Part shown: in pieces, positions 25,379 through 34,468 of the stretch
Layout: each line of letters starts with the position of its first letter
How positions within the stretch are numbered: the stretch's first letter is position 1
IMG/VR virus record: IMGVR_UViG_3300020428_000007
Span: 62,001-126,000 of that record
From: a virus
Length of the DNA stretch: 64,000 bases
Reading direction: 5' to 3' (one strand)
The notes under the pieces: generated by a model
What the model was told of the DNA's origin: nothing
Database searches by the model: none
What the model saw: only the letters and a program-made list of their open reading frames with translations
Program-made: the position numbers and the translations under genes

Positions 25379-25920
25379 TACGCAATCCTACCATTGATAG
25401 AGAAGTTTAAAGTAATATCACTGAGCTTGAAAGGTACAGAAGGGTCAAGCTCAACATTAGACAGTTCCATATCTGCACCAGAGCCTACAGCACCAATACT
25501 TCCAGCAACGGCCCAATAACTAGTGGTGTTCTGAAACATTGCTGATGCAGCACCGTATTGGATAAAGAACCAACCTGCTGTACCGGCTACATCCGGGTTG
25601 AAACGCTCACTACGTTTAGAAAAATACATACGAACTTTCTCAGGCTCTAGATGCTCTTGATACAAGAAGTTGATATAAGAACCAGTTAAAAGAACTGTAT
25701 TTCCAGAACCGAGTGCTTCCATGTTGGTACGAAAGGATGCATTGAAATAAGGCCAACCGTGCGCATGGTATCTATCTACACAGCCAAGTAAGTCTTCTTT
25801 ACTTGACAGAGAGCCTTGCATAATAGCAAAAGTTATTTCATCGTTTCTATTAGTACTATCTGCTACCATTGTTTTCAACAAAGAAGCTTTGAATGAGTTA
25901 TTAGGTATAATTTTAGGCAT
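25378..25920 (-). CDS. Tandem-array protein 5, short type, 180 aa
   Basis: Short form. ITFAIMQGSLSSKEDLLGCV replaces the usual G-T-P-P with G-S-L-S. It is followed by YHAHGWPYF, TAGWFFIQYG and VAGSIGAVGSGADMEL, and ends LSDITLNFSING. It shares these blocks with the 19594-20175 protein. Without the discoidin insertion it shows the minimal two-module scaffold of the family. Confidence 0.7.
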   Translation of the reverse strand: MPKIIPNNSFKASLLKTMVADSTNRNDEITFAIMQGSLSSKEDLLGCVDRYHAHGWPYFNASFRTNMEALGSGNTVLLTGSYINFLYQEHLEPEKVRMYFSKRSERFNPDVAGTAGWFFIQYGAASAMFQNTTSYWAVAGSIGAVGSGADMELSNVELDPSVPFKLSDITLNFSINGRIA

Positions 25921-25930
25921 TGCTGTTACC

Positions 25931-27166
25931 TCAAGCGTCTGTAAAGTCTAAAATGAAATTGGCAAGTTCAGGCACTTGACCCGGTTTAATGTTACGTGCT
26001 TTGGTTAGAGTTACCGCAGCATCTTTGTTCGGTCCGTCTACATCTACGAGAAGTAAAGGAATTGGAAGTTTGCTTACTTCTGGACTTTCAACAAGATTTT
26101 GGTCAGTGAACCAAGCTTCTTTTACGTCATCAGAGGCATAGTAATCACGATATATAAAGTCATCAAAAGAGAAAGCTCTATCGTGATAAGGAAGAATAAG
26201 ACCCCAAGTTATATCAGTATCAACAGGCATTGTAGGGGGAGGAGTAGAACTTAACAGTCTTACGTATCCAAAGTTCATATCGTAATAACCCGAATCGTTA
26301 AAAGTAAGTCTAAACGCTTTACCCGTTACAATAGTTTCAAGCTCAATGTACTGAGCTTTACTGTCAACACCGTTTTCTTCAAGGTCAACACGTTGAGTAC
26401 TAGTCCAATCTCCATTTCCATCATTTAAGGTCTCGTCCCAAACTTCAACGTCTACATAAGAACTTGAGTATCTGTTATCTGAGAAATCGCCTCTGTAGTA
26501 TTCTAAGGCGTCTACTTCAATAGCTTCATCAAATTCTAGTATTAAAGGATAATCTTGGGCACCGCGTGGACTGTATCTGCTATAGTAACTGTAATCTCTA
26601 CCGTTAGTAGCGTTACTGTCCTGCGGCTGATCTGAGCGATTACGGTCGCGGAAACGATTTAGATTCCAGTAATAACGCATACCTAGCATTATATAGTTGT
26701 ACCTGAACTCGGTATGAATCATAGAGCTATGATTATAATCTACACGTTGAGCAGGCGAAGAAGAAGTGGTTAAGTTTTTAGATCTAATGTTGTCTAAAGT
26801 ACCTGACTTCCAATCCTTCCATGCTTCTTCACGCAACATTACGCGTGGATAAAAAGACCACTTGTTGTAGTTCAAATCCAAGTAAGGTTGCTTGGGCGTA
26901 AGATACGTTCTAGTATGACCAGCCATAAACGAATCAGACGTAGGTTCTGTTTCTAGTTTATTCATAGTCATTGAGATACCAACTTCTGCTTGCGCATACA
27001 TTTCTAACAAATCACTTTGGTCGAAAGGCAAAGAGTCTAAGTCAGTAGGAACAGGGCCTTTAAAACCAAGAAAGAATAAATCACATGCGTATAATCCTCT
27101 ATTGTCATTAAGACCTGAATAGCAAAAGCTGTGTGCAAAAGTAATTGAAGGTTTAAGTGTATACAT
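25931..27166 (-). CDS. Tandem-array protein 4, discoidin-like type, 411 aa
   Basis: FFLGFKGPVPTDLDSLPFDQ is the N-terminal signature. A long loop region rich in Arg/Asn/Asp/Tyr (around residues 165-205) follows. The discoidin-like domain has LEFDEAIEVDALEYYRG, VEVWDETLNDGNGDW and GKAFRLTFNDSGYYDM. The C-terminal module has ITWGLILPYHDR and LLLVDVDGPNKD. This is the longest simple three-module member. Confidence 0.75.
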   Translation of the reverse strand: MYTLKPSITFAHSFCYSGLNDNRGLYACDLFFLGFKGPVPTDLDSLPFDQSDLLEMYAQAEVGISMTMNKLETEPTSDSFMAGHTRTYLTPKQPYLDLNYNKWSFYPRVMLREEAWKDWKSGTLDNIRSKNLTTSSSPAQRVDYNHSSMIHTEFRYNYIMLGMRYYWNLNRFRDRNRSDQPQDSNATNGRDYSYYSRYSPRGAQDYPLILEFDEAIEVDALEYYRGDFSDNRYSSSYVDVEVWDETLNDGNGDWTSTQRVDLEENGVDSKAQYIELETIVTGKAFRLTFNDSGYYDMNFGYVRLLSSTPPPTMPVDTDITWGLILPYHDRAFSFDDFIYRDYYASDDVKEAWFTDQNLVESPEVSKLPIPLLLVDVDGPNKDAAVTLTKARNIKPGQVPELANFILDFTDA

Positions 27167-28293
27167 TATTCACTTCCCAAAAGCTTCAAGTTAAAATCTA
27201 AAATCTGAACCTCACTTAGTGCTTCCAGACCTCGGCTCTTGTTTAAGGTAACTGCACAACCATCACCAGATTCTCCTACGTCTAAGAATAGAAAAGGATA
27301 GCCTTCACGATTCCATAGAGTAGATTCTGTTTCAAAAGAGCCGTATCTAATATTGGGAGAGTCATAGATGTTGGTGGCGTTTGTATAAGAAAGAGCAGCC
27401 CATGTAATATCTACAGGTCCAGTACCGTAAGTAGGTTCTGTACTTGAACATAGGTGGATAAAGAGCAAATACGGGTGATACCCGCCTGTGTCGGACATGC
27501 GTAACTTGAATTTCTTTGCAGTGTAAGACTGAGAAAAAGAAACCAACTGCGCCTGTGATGTACCTTTAGTTACAGATAGTCTTTCCATATCTACCCAAAC
27601 TTCATCTACTTCGTTCCAATATTGGAAGTCGTAGTGCTCACTTGCGTAAGCGGTCCCTGTAGAACCTAAAGCCAAGAACATACTATCTACAGTAACAGCC
27701 TGGTCATACGTAAATACCATTGGGAATCTATAAGGGTATCTAGATAACTTGGTGTTAAAGTTATCAGTCTTGTACCAGCGTTGTCTAGGAGAGTAACGCA
27801 ATACATCAAGATTGTACGCATCCCGCATTTCATTCATTTCCCAAACTAGGCTTCGAGAAAGACCGTCAGTGCCTTCGCCTTGTAGGTCTCCAGGCTCTAC
27901 GTTCTCTAACCACTTAGCTGTGCCTTCATGAGTTCTAGAAAGCGTTAGCAAAGAGTGTGAAAGAATCCACTTTTGCATTGCAGGTACAAACTTGTGACGT
28001 TTAACCGTTATCCAGTTTTCCACATTACTGTAATTGAATTGAGAAACACCGGGTTTATCTAAAATAGGATCGCCGTTAAGCTGACTCATTGCTATGCTGT
28101 TTCGAGAGAACTCAGCAAAGTTAGTCTGCATTTCTATTGGAACGTCTTGTACTGAGTTTGGCACATCACCTGTAAAGAAGTACAGTACAGTGTTGTGATT
28201 GTAGTTCGATACGTAGTTTGCAAAGTTATTGGTAAAACTATGACCTAAAGCCATTTGTGAAATTAAGCTATACATGTTAGTCCTTAAATACAA
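27166..28293 (-). CDS. Tandem-array protein 3, discoidin-like type, 375 aa
   Basis: VLYFFTGDVPNSVQDVPIEM is the N-terminal signature. The discoidin part has FTYDQAVTVDSMFLALGST, FQYWNEVDEVWVDMERL and AKKFKLRMSDTGGYHP. The C-terminal part has ITWAALSYTN and FLFLDVGESGDG. It overlaps the upstream gene by 17 bases and the downstream one by one base. Likely glycan-binding. Confidence 0.7.
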   Translation of the reverse strand: MYLRTNMYSLISQMALGHSFTNNFANYVSNYNHNTVLYFFTGDVPNSVQDVPIEMQTNFAEFSRNSIAMSQLNGDPILDKPGVSQFNYSNVENWITVKRHKFVPAMQKWILSHSLLTLSRTHEGTAKWLENVEPGDLQGEGTDGLSRSLVWEMNEMRDAYNLDVLRYSPRQRWYKTDNFNTKLSRYPYRFPMVFTYDQAVTVDSMFLALGSTGTAYASEHYDFQYWNEVDEVWVDMERLSVTKGTSQAQLVSFSQSYTAKKFKLRMSDTGGYHPYLLFIHLCSSTEPTYGTGPVDITWAALSYTNATNIYDSPNIRYGSFETESTLWNREGYPFLFLDVGESGDGCAVTLNKSRGLEALSEVQILDFNLKLLGSE

Positions 28294-29641
28294 GATTGAA
28301 CTTTACTAACCCAGGCGTTTGTCCTGTAATTAGGCTCAGATTGTCTACTTCGATACTATCAGTTTCTGTAGTACCTACATCACACAATATATAAGGAGTG
28401 AAGCCTCTAGAAGCTGTTAGAATTCTATCTTGTTGAGTTTCGAAATCCTCTGTAGGAATAATCATTGCCCACTGTATAGTCTCTAAAGACTCTGACGTAT
28501 AGATAGGTTCAGCTTTAGAATAAGCAGACATGTGATTAATCGACCAATGTGGATCTCCACTGTATATGACAGTCTGTTTCATTAGGCCATCAATGCATAC
28601 AATTCTAACAAAGCTTTCTACCATTACTGGATCTATCTCTTTGCTAATGAAGCCTTCACCAGAAATAGAGTAAGTGTTACCTATATCCCAAGTGTTACTT
28701 TCTGTATTCCATACGTCTACTCTAAAAGTTTCGCATGATGTGCTGTAAAGAGAGTTACCGCTCCAATGGGCTTGCTTTTGTCGAGAGTCAATTAAACGCT
28801 GGCGTAAAGATATAGCGCTCAGTATGATAGGCACTTCTGTTTCTGGAATATCATGTTTCTTGAAAGAAGTAAAATCTTCAATAGTACCTGCATCGACCCA
28901 ATATCCATTGTTATAAATATCGTCGTTTTTAAGTACATATATAGAAACGATTTCAGTACCACCAGCAACTAAATCAACTGCGTAATCTAATACAGAAACT
29001 ACATTGCCTAATTCGTCGGCACTAGCAGTCTCTTGCTCAAAAGAATACGTTGACTGGTACGTACCTGAATCCAATGTGCTTAAATGGTGTTCGAATACAG
29101 TATCTAATAAAGACTGTTCTGACATTGTAGGTACGTAGTAATAAAGACGAGAGTTAAACAGTTGCTTAGTTCCAGAGAAGTCTAGTACTACACTGCTGTC
29201 TTCTCTACCTACACGTAAGAAGGCAGAATCTGCGATAGAGTTTTTGAATCCGTAGTCATATTCCACCTGTGCCCAAGTAGATATTGCACTTGTAAAAACA
29301 GGCATATCGTTATTTAGAATCTCGGTAGTGTAGAAGTTCTTGTACGGAACTTTTGAAAAGTTTTCTTGTGTAAGTCCTTCACCTGTTTCTGGTATTGACT
29401 CTATCGTATTAGATAGAGATACACTGACAGTGGACTCGCCGGGCAAGCTCTGTGTTTGAAAATCGTTTAATCCAATAGCCCAACTATGAACATGTTGAGA
29501 AATATCAACAATATCCAAAGGATTAAAAGGTAGTGATTGTAAGTCAGAAGGCATTTGTGACGCAAAGAAAAATACTTGATACTTCAAGCCTGCTTCGCTC
29601 ATACCTTCTGACATAATGTTTGAAATATTAATACCTTGCAT
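28277..29641 (-). CDS. Tandem-array protein 2, long discoidin-like type, 454 aa
   Basis: It starts MQGINISNIM, almost the same as MQGINLNKLA of the next upstream gene, so these two are sister copies at the 5' end of the array. FFFASQMPSDLQSLPFNPLD is the signature. A longer middle region of about 250 residues contains possibly two beta-sandwich units (VLDFSGTKQLFNSRLYYY and FRVDVWNTESNTWDIG). The C-terminal part has IQWAMIIPTEDF and YILCDVGTTETDS. Confidence 0.7.
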   Translation of the reverse strand: MQGINISNIMSEGMSEAGLKYQVFFFASQMPSDLQSLPFNPLDIVDISQHVHSWAIGLNDFQTQSLPGESTVSVSLSNTIESIPETGEGLTQENFSKVPYKNFYTTEILNNDMPVFTSAISTWAQVEYDYGFKNSIADSAFLRVGREDSSVVLDFSGTKQLFNSRLYYYVPTMSEQSLLDTVFEHHLSTLDSGTYQSTYSFEQETASADELGNVVSVLDYAVDLVAGGTEIVSIYVLKNDDIYNNGYWVDAGTIEDFTSFKKHDIPETEVPIILSAISLRQRLIDSRQKQAHWSGNSLYSTSCETFRVDVWNTESNTWDIGNTYSISGEGFISKEIDPVMVESFVRIVCIDGLMKQTVIYSGDPHWSINHMSAYSKAEPIYTSESLETIQWAMIIPTEDFETQQDRILTASRGFTPYILCDVGTTETDSIEVDNLSLITGQTPGLVKFNLVFKD

Positions 29642-29649
29642 GTTATTTC

Positions 29650-30636
29650 CTAAGTATTAAAACGTATAGATGTTCCTATAACTTCTGGATACTGATTTTC
29701 GTCAGGTTGCACATCTAAAGCAGAAATGTCCGCGACAATTATAGGTTTATCAATAAGTGTCGAAGCTAAGCTTTCTAAAGCGCTGTCTAATCTAGGGACT
29801 ATCAAAAGCCAATCAGCACTTGGAAAGCTATCAACAGGTTCGTCTGTTAGCGCTGTAAGATACTTAACGTTCCATTGAGGGTTTCCAAAAGTAGCGTGAC
29901 CTGGGTGGTTTCCCCAACTGCCTCCTCTGCTAACTATCTTAATAGCGCGAGTCTGTATTGGTGTATCTAAAGTTATTACATTTCCATTAGTGCCTAGATT
30001 TTCATATCTCTGCACTAGAACGAAACCTCCAGCACCTTCATTTTCATCATCAGACCAGTAATAAAAATCAACAGACGTAGCGTAAGCATACGCTCTATAT
30101 CTAGCACCACCATATCGGTATTCTATAGAATTCTGATCAAAAGAAAACCCTGTTACGTTACGAACTTTATCGAATACTGCAAATAAAGGTACGCCTGATC
30201 TACCTATACTAAATCCATTAAATCCATTGTTGGCTGTATTTTCTCTATAGAATAAAGAGTTGACCGAAATTTCAGTGCGAAAGCGTTCTGGATAAGAATC
30301 AAAGCTTATCTGATCCTCGTCAAAAGTTTTCCACCCTATATAGAAAGGACTGATTTCGTTATGCCCTTCTACAACACTAGGTCGAATTCCTATAGGTCTC
30401 ATTCTCCACTGAGTTTTTGGACTAGACAAAAAATCAATAAATCCTAATGGCTTAGAATCTATGCTACCGTATAGATTATAGTAAACGGAATTTTCTATAA
30501 GAGATATGTAGTTCAAGTCGAATGGTATAGCATCTAAGCTTTGCGGCATACTACCTTGAAAAAAGAAAGCATCGAACCAATCGTAGTCGATAGAAAATCC
30601 AAATGCCGCTAATTTGTTTAAGTTAATTCCTTGCAT
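29650..30636 (-). CDS. Tandem-array protein 1, discoidin-like type, 328 aa
   Basis: First transcribed gene of the array. It starts MQGINLNKLAAFGF. AFFFQGSMPQSLDAIPFDLN is the N-terminal signature. The discoidin-like part has FAVFDKVRNVTGFSFDQN, VDFYYWSDDENEGAGGF (the degenerate form of the recurrent E-G-N-G-D-W block) and TRAIKIVSRGGSWG. The C-terminal module is SADWLLIVPRLDS and IIVADISALDV. It follows the short fibre-domain gene at 30694 by about 58 bases. Confidence 0.7.
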   Translation of the reverse strand: MQGINLNKLAAFGFSIDYDWFDAFFFQGSMPQSLDAIPFDLNYISLIENSVYYNLYGSIDSKPLGFIDFLSSPKTQWRMRPIGIRPSVVEGHNEISPFYIGWKTFDEDQISFDSYPERFRTEISVNSLFYRENTANNGFNGFSIGRSGVPLFAVFDKVRNVTGFSFDQNSIEYRYGGARYRAYAYATSVDFYYWSDDENEGAGGFVLVQRYENLGTNGNVITLDTPIQTRAIKIVSRGGSWGNHPGHATFGNPQWNVKYLTALTDEPVDSFPSADWLLIVPRLDSALESLASTLIDKPIIVADISALDVQPDENQYPEVIGTSIRFNT

Positions 30637-30693
30637 AATCCTCGCCTAAAAACGCGGAAAGGGAGGGACCGTAGTCTTACTCCCTTAACAGGT

Positions 30694-31110
30694 TTATTCT
30701 CTGATTACTGCAAATACTGCTTTACCATCGATAGGTGTAGTGTTGAAAGTAATCTCTACAGTGTTTTCGTCAACTGTAGTAATATCGTCAGGAACGATAA
30801 CTTTGCCCGCACTATCAAATACCGTTACCAAGTACGCTACGCTATTCATGTTGTGAACAATATTCCACGTAGTAGCAGCTTCGCTTTGAGCATGAACATA
30901 GTTATCGGTGTTACCTGCAACATCGTCTAGTAGCACTGCTTGAAGTGTACCAGAAATGTTCATTAGTATTTCACCTTCTTTAAGCTCAATACCAGTAAGC
31001 TGACGAGGACCTGCACCTTGTCGAACAATAACAGAGTTAGCTGGAACATCACTAGGCAAGTACGGTCGCAAAGGAAGTTCTGTCTGAATGAAATCAGTAA
31101 AAGCACTCAT
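30694..31110 (-). CDS. Fibre/decoration protein with common phage C-terminal domain, 138 aa
   Basis: The N-terminal part (LPSDVPANSVIVRQGAGPRQL) looks like a trimerisation or attachment segment. The C-terminal 70 residues (YVHAQSEAATTWNIVHNMNS, then FDSAGKVIVPDDITTVDENT and an F-N-T-T-P-I-D-G-K-A strand) match a domain widespread in phage tail and head fibre proteins. It probably tips or decorates a fibre. TAATG overlap with the Ig-like protein upstream suggests a fixed stoichiometric pair. Confidence 0.75.
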   Translation of the reverse strand: MSAFTDFIQTELPLRPYLPSDVPANSVIVRQGAGPRQLTGIELKEGEILMNISGTLQAVLLDDVAGNTDNYVHAQSEAATTWNIVHNMNSVAYLVTVFDSAGKVIVPDDITTVDENTVEITFNTTPIDGKAVFAVIRE

Positions 31111-32765
31111 TAATCAGTCTCCTCTACTTCTAGTACAAATGTACCTGATGTGTTAGAACCAGCAAACGCGCTATCTGAAATCCAGATGTGATCGCCATTT
31201 GCATCAAAGTCGCCGTCGCTATTTACAACCGTAAAGCCTTTCTGAACTTCACGCTTATCTGGATAGTACGTAAGAACGTCTGCGCCTTTGTATGAAACAA
31301 TTAGGTTATTAACGTCATAAACGTTAGTACCAATAGCAACATACTGAGCTAATGCAGGCACTGTAATATCACGTTGTACCATACCAGCAACAAGATACGA
31401 ATCACCAGAAGTAATTGTACTACCTTGTACGTCGGCTAGGTTAGTAATAGTAAGTCCAGAGAAAGTGTGGTCGCCACGAGCAACAGTGTCATCGACTGTT
31501 AGCGTAGTACGCCAGCGTGTATCGTTAACTTTAGTCCAGTTACCAGAAAGAACACCACCAGAAGCCGATAGAGAATCAGGTGCGTTAAGTAACTTCTGAT
31601 CAGCACGAACTTCAACAGTGTAGTCTTCACCTTCTTGGCTTGAACGTAAACTGTTACCACCGTTAACAATAACGATTTGTGCATCAGGTACATCATCTGC
31701 TACGCTAACTTTCCAGTTAGTAGTAGCCGTTGAACCGTTAGCTTCACGAACTGCATAGATTTCTACGTTGTTCGTATCGACTTGATAACCAATAGTGTCA
31801 CCGCTACGAGTAACAGTTTTAGTAGCACCGTAAGTGTTTGCATCTGCTACACTTAAACCTGCATTCGGGCGATACTCTACAGTGTCGGCATTGCTGATAG
31901 TCATAGACACATCAACGCTTTCACTTCCTTTAACTGCTTGCTGTCCAGCAGGGTAACTGTAACCAATAGCAGCAAACGTAGGCTTAACTTGCGAAACAAT
32001 CATTGTGTCTGTAGAAGTGAATACATCACCCTCAGTACCTAGCAAGTTAGTAGCAACTGCACGAATCGCTAAATCACCAGAGCGGTTAGATACAGTGAAC
32101 GTACCAGTAATCGCTTTGAATCCAGCACCAGCACTATCAGCAGCACCTAGAGTTAGATTCTTTTCTTGACTGCTTACACCGTAGTTAAGCAGACGTACTT
32201 CTTCTGCATCGTTTCCAACAACACCAGATAGAGTAACAGTGTCGCCTTGTTTAACTTCTGTCTGAGAGCCTGGATAAGCACCTAGATTTAGCTGCGTGAT
32301 TTCAGGACCGCCAATAAGAACGTTCAGTGTACATGAAAACTCTGCACCAGTTGAACTAACAACAGTGATAGTTTGGTCAGTAACTTCTGGGTCTAAAGTC
32401 AGTTCTACGAAACCATAATAAAGACGAGGGTTATTTGGGTCTGCACTAATGTTTTCAATTAAAGCAGCTTGACCATTTACAGTAGCTTCAATAGAAGAAG
32501 CAGCCATATCAGGCTCAGCCATGAATTGAACACGTACAGTTTCAGTGTTAGTAACAGCATGATCGAGATAGAAGTCAGCAGGGATAGTATTTGGAACGTA
32601 CTCTTTCAAACCAACAATGCCTTCACCTACAGGCTCTATGTCGATAATAAAAATACCACCTGCTGTTCTCAAATCCACGTACTGTTTAGGCACAGCGTGT
32701 AATGCATCTACTGGATCACCAGAGAGCGAAGCATGCCCAACAACCTTGGGGGAATGGAGTTTCAT
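31110..32765 (-). CDS. Tail fibre-like protein with Ig-like repeats, 551 aa
   Basis: A short N-terminal segment resembles tail-fibre attachment sequences (MKLHSPKVVGHASLSGDPVD, then AVPKQYVD, typical of T4-type fibre N termini). It is followed by several beta-sandwich units rich in Val/Thr/Gly/Asp, probably four to five Ig-like domains between residues 70 and 480. The C-terminal unit ends GTFVLEVEETD. Likely a virion fibre or a baseplate-to-fibre connector. I start at ATG 32763-32765 with GAGGT upstream; a TTG one codon earlier is open too. Confidence 0.75.
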   Translation of the reverse strand: MKLHSPKVVGHASLSGDPVDALHAVPKQYVDLRTAGGIFIIDIEPVGEGIVGLKEYVPNTIPADFYLDHAVTNTETVRVQFMAEPDMAASSIEATVNGQAALIENISADPNNPRLYYGFVELTLDPEVTDQTITVVSSTGAEFSCTLNVLIGGPEITQLNLGAYPGSQTEVKQGDTVTLSGVVGNDAEEVRLLNYGVSSQEKNLTLGAADSAGAGFKAITGTFTVSNRSGDLAIRAVATNLLGTEGDVFTSTDTMIVSQVKPTFAAIGYSYPAGQQAVKGSESVDVSMTISNADTVEYRPNAGLSVADANTYGATKTVTRSGDTIGYQVDTNNVEIYAVREANGSTATTNWKVSVADDVPDAQIVIVNGGNSLRSSQEGEDYTVEVRADQKLLNAPDSLSASGGVLSGNWTKVNDTRWRTTLTVDDTVARGDHTFSGLTITNLADVQGSTITSGDSYLVAGMVQRDITVPALAQYVAIGTNVYDVNNLIVSYKGADVLTYYPDKREVQKGFTVVNSDGDFDANGDHIWISDSAFAGSNTSGTFVLEVEETD

Positions 32766-32867
32766 CAATATACCTCATAGTATGAGAATAATTTAACCAG
32801 TTAAATAGGAGTTATTCTAATTAACACCTAACATTAAATTAGTATGTTTGTATATTGACTTATAGAT

Positions 32868-32902
32868 ACAAAAAAGCTCACTAAGAAAGTCAAAGTGAGC
32901 TA
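32868..32902 (-). terminator. Intrinsic terminator
   Basis: AGCTCACT (32875-32882) and AGTGAGCT (32894-32901) form an 8-bp stem. On the - strand it is followed by T6. It lies six bases after the stop of the 32908-33225 gene and ends the baseplate transcription unit. The fibre unit starting at 32765 therefore probably has its own promoter in the AT-rich gap 32766-32867, although no clear consensus was seen. Confidence 0.8.
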
Positions 32903-32907
32903 GTCTG

Positions 32908-33225
32908 TTACAGTATGAAGTGAGGAACGCGTTTCTTTTTGGCTAACCGTAGTTCTAGGCTTCTGGCAGGTACTATAGCATAGTCGTGATCGCCTATAGC
33001 TATTTCATCTACTACTTCAAAGTTCATAGAATGAATGTTACTAAACTGCTTAAAGATATCAAACAATTCACAACCGTGTTCAAACACAAACTTTATTCTA
33101 GGCGTTTGGCAATCAGACCTTTTACATGCAGAGTTTCTTAGCTCTACAAACATATTCTCTAAGTATTCTGACCGTGAACGCCGTATTGATTCACTAGAGA
33201 ACGCGCAAATAGTTACAAAGCTCAT
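32908..33225 (-). CDS. Hypothetical protein, 105 aa
   Basis: This small basic protein has Cys residues in a spaced pair (ACKRSDCQTP) and another Cys near residue 55 (EHGCELF). No family is recognised. It follows the 33227-33535 gene by a single base and precedes a terminator, so it closes the baseplate operon. It could be a baseplate assembly factor. Confidence 0.65.
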   Translation of the reverse strand: MSFVTICAFSSESIRRSRSEYLENMFVELRNSACKRSDCQTPRIKFVFEHGCELFDIFKQFSNIHSMNFEVVDEIAIGDHDYAIVPARSLELRLAKKKRVPHFIL

Positions 33226-33226
33226 T

Positions 33227-33535
33227 CTATTTCCTCAACATTGGGTTTTCTGGTAGAGCAATACCGTAATAGCCTAGCTTTCTTTCGAGTAAAGAAATAT
33301 AGAGAAGTAAGTCTGTTTCAGGGTGAGCAGACAATGCTTTTACAGTAGCTTTGCATTGATTGAGTTCTACTAGAGCAGTAATCAATTGGTTGTTACTAGA
33401 TAGCGCGGCTTGTTGTAGTTCTTCTACAGACATAGTTCCGCTTTGTATTGAATCACCACGGTCTTCTAGGTTCTGTATTGTTTCAGAAGTTTCCGAAGAT
33501 GACACTTTGGGTTGTTTTGACATATAGCTACTCAT
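33227..33535 (-). CDS. Hypothetical protein, 102 aa
   Basis: Ser/Thr/Glu-rich N terminus (residues 1-35, probably disordered), then a helical segment with heptad-like leucines (LVELNQCKATVKAL and LLLYISLLERKLGYYG). No known domain. Located in the baseplate operon. Confidence 0.65.
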   Translation of the reverse strand: MSSYMSKQPKVSSSETSETIQNLEDRGDSIQSGTMSVEELQQAALSSNNQLITALVELNQCKATVKALSAHPETDLLLYISLLERKLGYYGIALPENPMLRK

Positions 33536-33572
33536 AATGTATGTTTTTGTTGTCTACCATCTATTTACAGTA

Positions 33573-34400
33573 TTAGTTTAGATTAATGATACTGCCTTTA
33601 GCATTCAAGTTACCACTAGCTTTTAAATCCATAGTAGCAGAAGTACGGTCTTCTATCTTACCAGTAACTTTACGCGAGTAGCGACCTTTAATCTTTTCTT
33701 CAACATTGCCCTCTACTTCCATAGTGTAGTTACCAGTTACTTTTGTATGGTAGTTACCAGACTCACCGCCTAGTAAACCTTGGAAAGCTACTTTCTTTTG
33801 TGGATTAGCAGACAAAGAACCAAGTACAAAGTCTGGTGCATTCAACAGATAGCCGGGCACATCACCTTTGTTTCCTGTCACTATTTGTTGCAAGTTGCCA
33901 ACGATTGTTTGATTCACATCACCAAGTATAGTTAAGTTAACATCGCCTGGGTTATGTAGAAACACTTCATTGGTTTTCAAATCAATAACGAATGTAGAAC
34001 CATTTGGAAGCACTGTACCCTGTCTATTAGGATAGTTCTTTTCAAACTCTGGAAGTAAGTTCTGAGTATCAATAGGAACAGGACCGTAGCTTGGATTATT
34101 AGCATCGCCTTTATTTCTAAAGTATACAGCTACTTTGTTTCCACGTTTGGGAACTCCACGAAAAGAACCAGTGCGTTGTTCAACATCACCACCTCTTAGG
34201 CCGTTTGGATGAAAGTTAGTTTCGGGAATAGCCCAAGGAAGTTTGTCATCTGGAATACTATCTTGGAACACATCAAGACGAACTCTAACACGACCTAGAT
34301 ATTCTGGATCGTTATCATCAATTACCACACCAATATACGGCTTGTTTGGGTCTAATCCTTTTCTGTGGATTATCTTACTTAAATCTACTGTAGGTTGCAT
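33573..34400 (-). CDS. Baseplate central spike protein (gp5/gpV-type)
   Basis: Residues 15-110 form the OB-fold typical of central spikes: YIGVVIDDNDPEYLGRVRV, then a G-NKVAVYFRNKGDANNP block. The rest is a trimeric beta-helix with short repeats (TILGDVNQTIVGNLQQIV, later TKVTGNYTMEVEGNVEEKI). It pierces the outer membrane when the tail contracts. No lysozyme domain is present, unlike T4 gp5. I start at ATG 34398-34400 after GGAG; an in-frame TTG lies four codons upstream. Confidence 0.85.
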   Translation of the reverse strand: MQPTVDLSKIIHRKGLDPNKPYIGVVIDDNDPEYLGRVRVRLDVFQDSIPDDKLPWAIPETNFHPNGLRGGDVEQRTGSFRGVPKRGNKVAVYFRNKGDANNPSYGPVPIDTQNLLPEFEKNYPNRQGTVLPNGSTFVIDLKTNEVFLHNPGDVNLTILGDVNQTIVGNLQQIVTGNKGDVPGYLLNAPDFVLGSLSANPQKKVAFQGLLGGESGNYHTKVTGNYTMEVEGNVEEKIKGRYSRKVTGKIEDRTSATMDLKASGNLNAKGSIINLN

Positions 34401-34421
34401 TATATGCTCCAACTCATTTGC

Positions 34422-34458
34422 AACAAAAAAAGGGCTACACGTTAATGCAGCCCTTTGT
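34422..34458 (-). terminator. Intrinsic terminator between membrane protein and spike genes
   Basis: AAAGGGCT (34429-34436) and AGCCCTTT (34449-34456) form an 8-bp stem, followed on the - strand by T7. It lies only about 20 bases upstream of the spike ATG, leaving little room for a promoter after it. It may act as a partial terminator that lowers spike expression. Confidence 0.8.
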
Positions 34459-34468
34459 ATTTACACTT

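Noticed and set aside
15792-30636. Diversity-generating retroelement or CRISPR explanation for the repeated blocks
   Set aside because: No reverse transcriptase, template repeat or regularly spaced short repeats are visible; the repetition is at protein-domain level among paralogous genes.
33573-34400. Lysozyme domain in the spike, as in T4 gp5
   Set aside because: The sequence passes directly from the OB-fold to beta-helix repeats with no muramidase motif.
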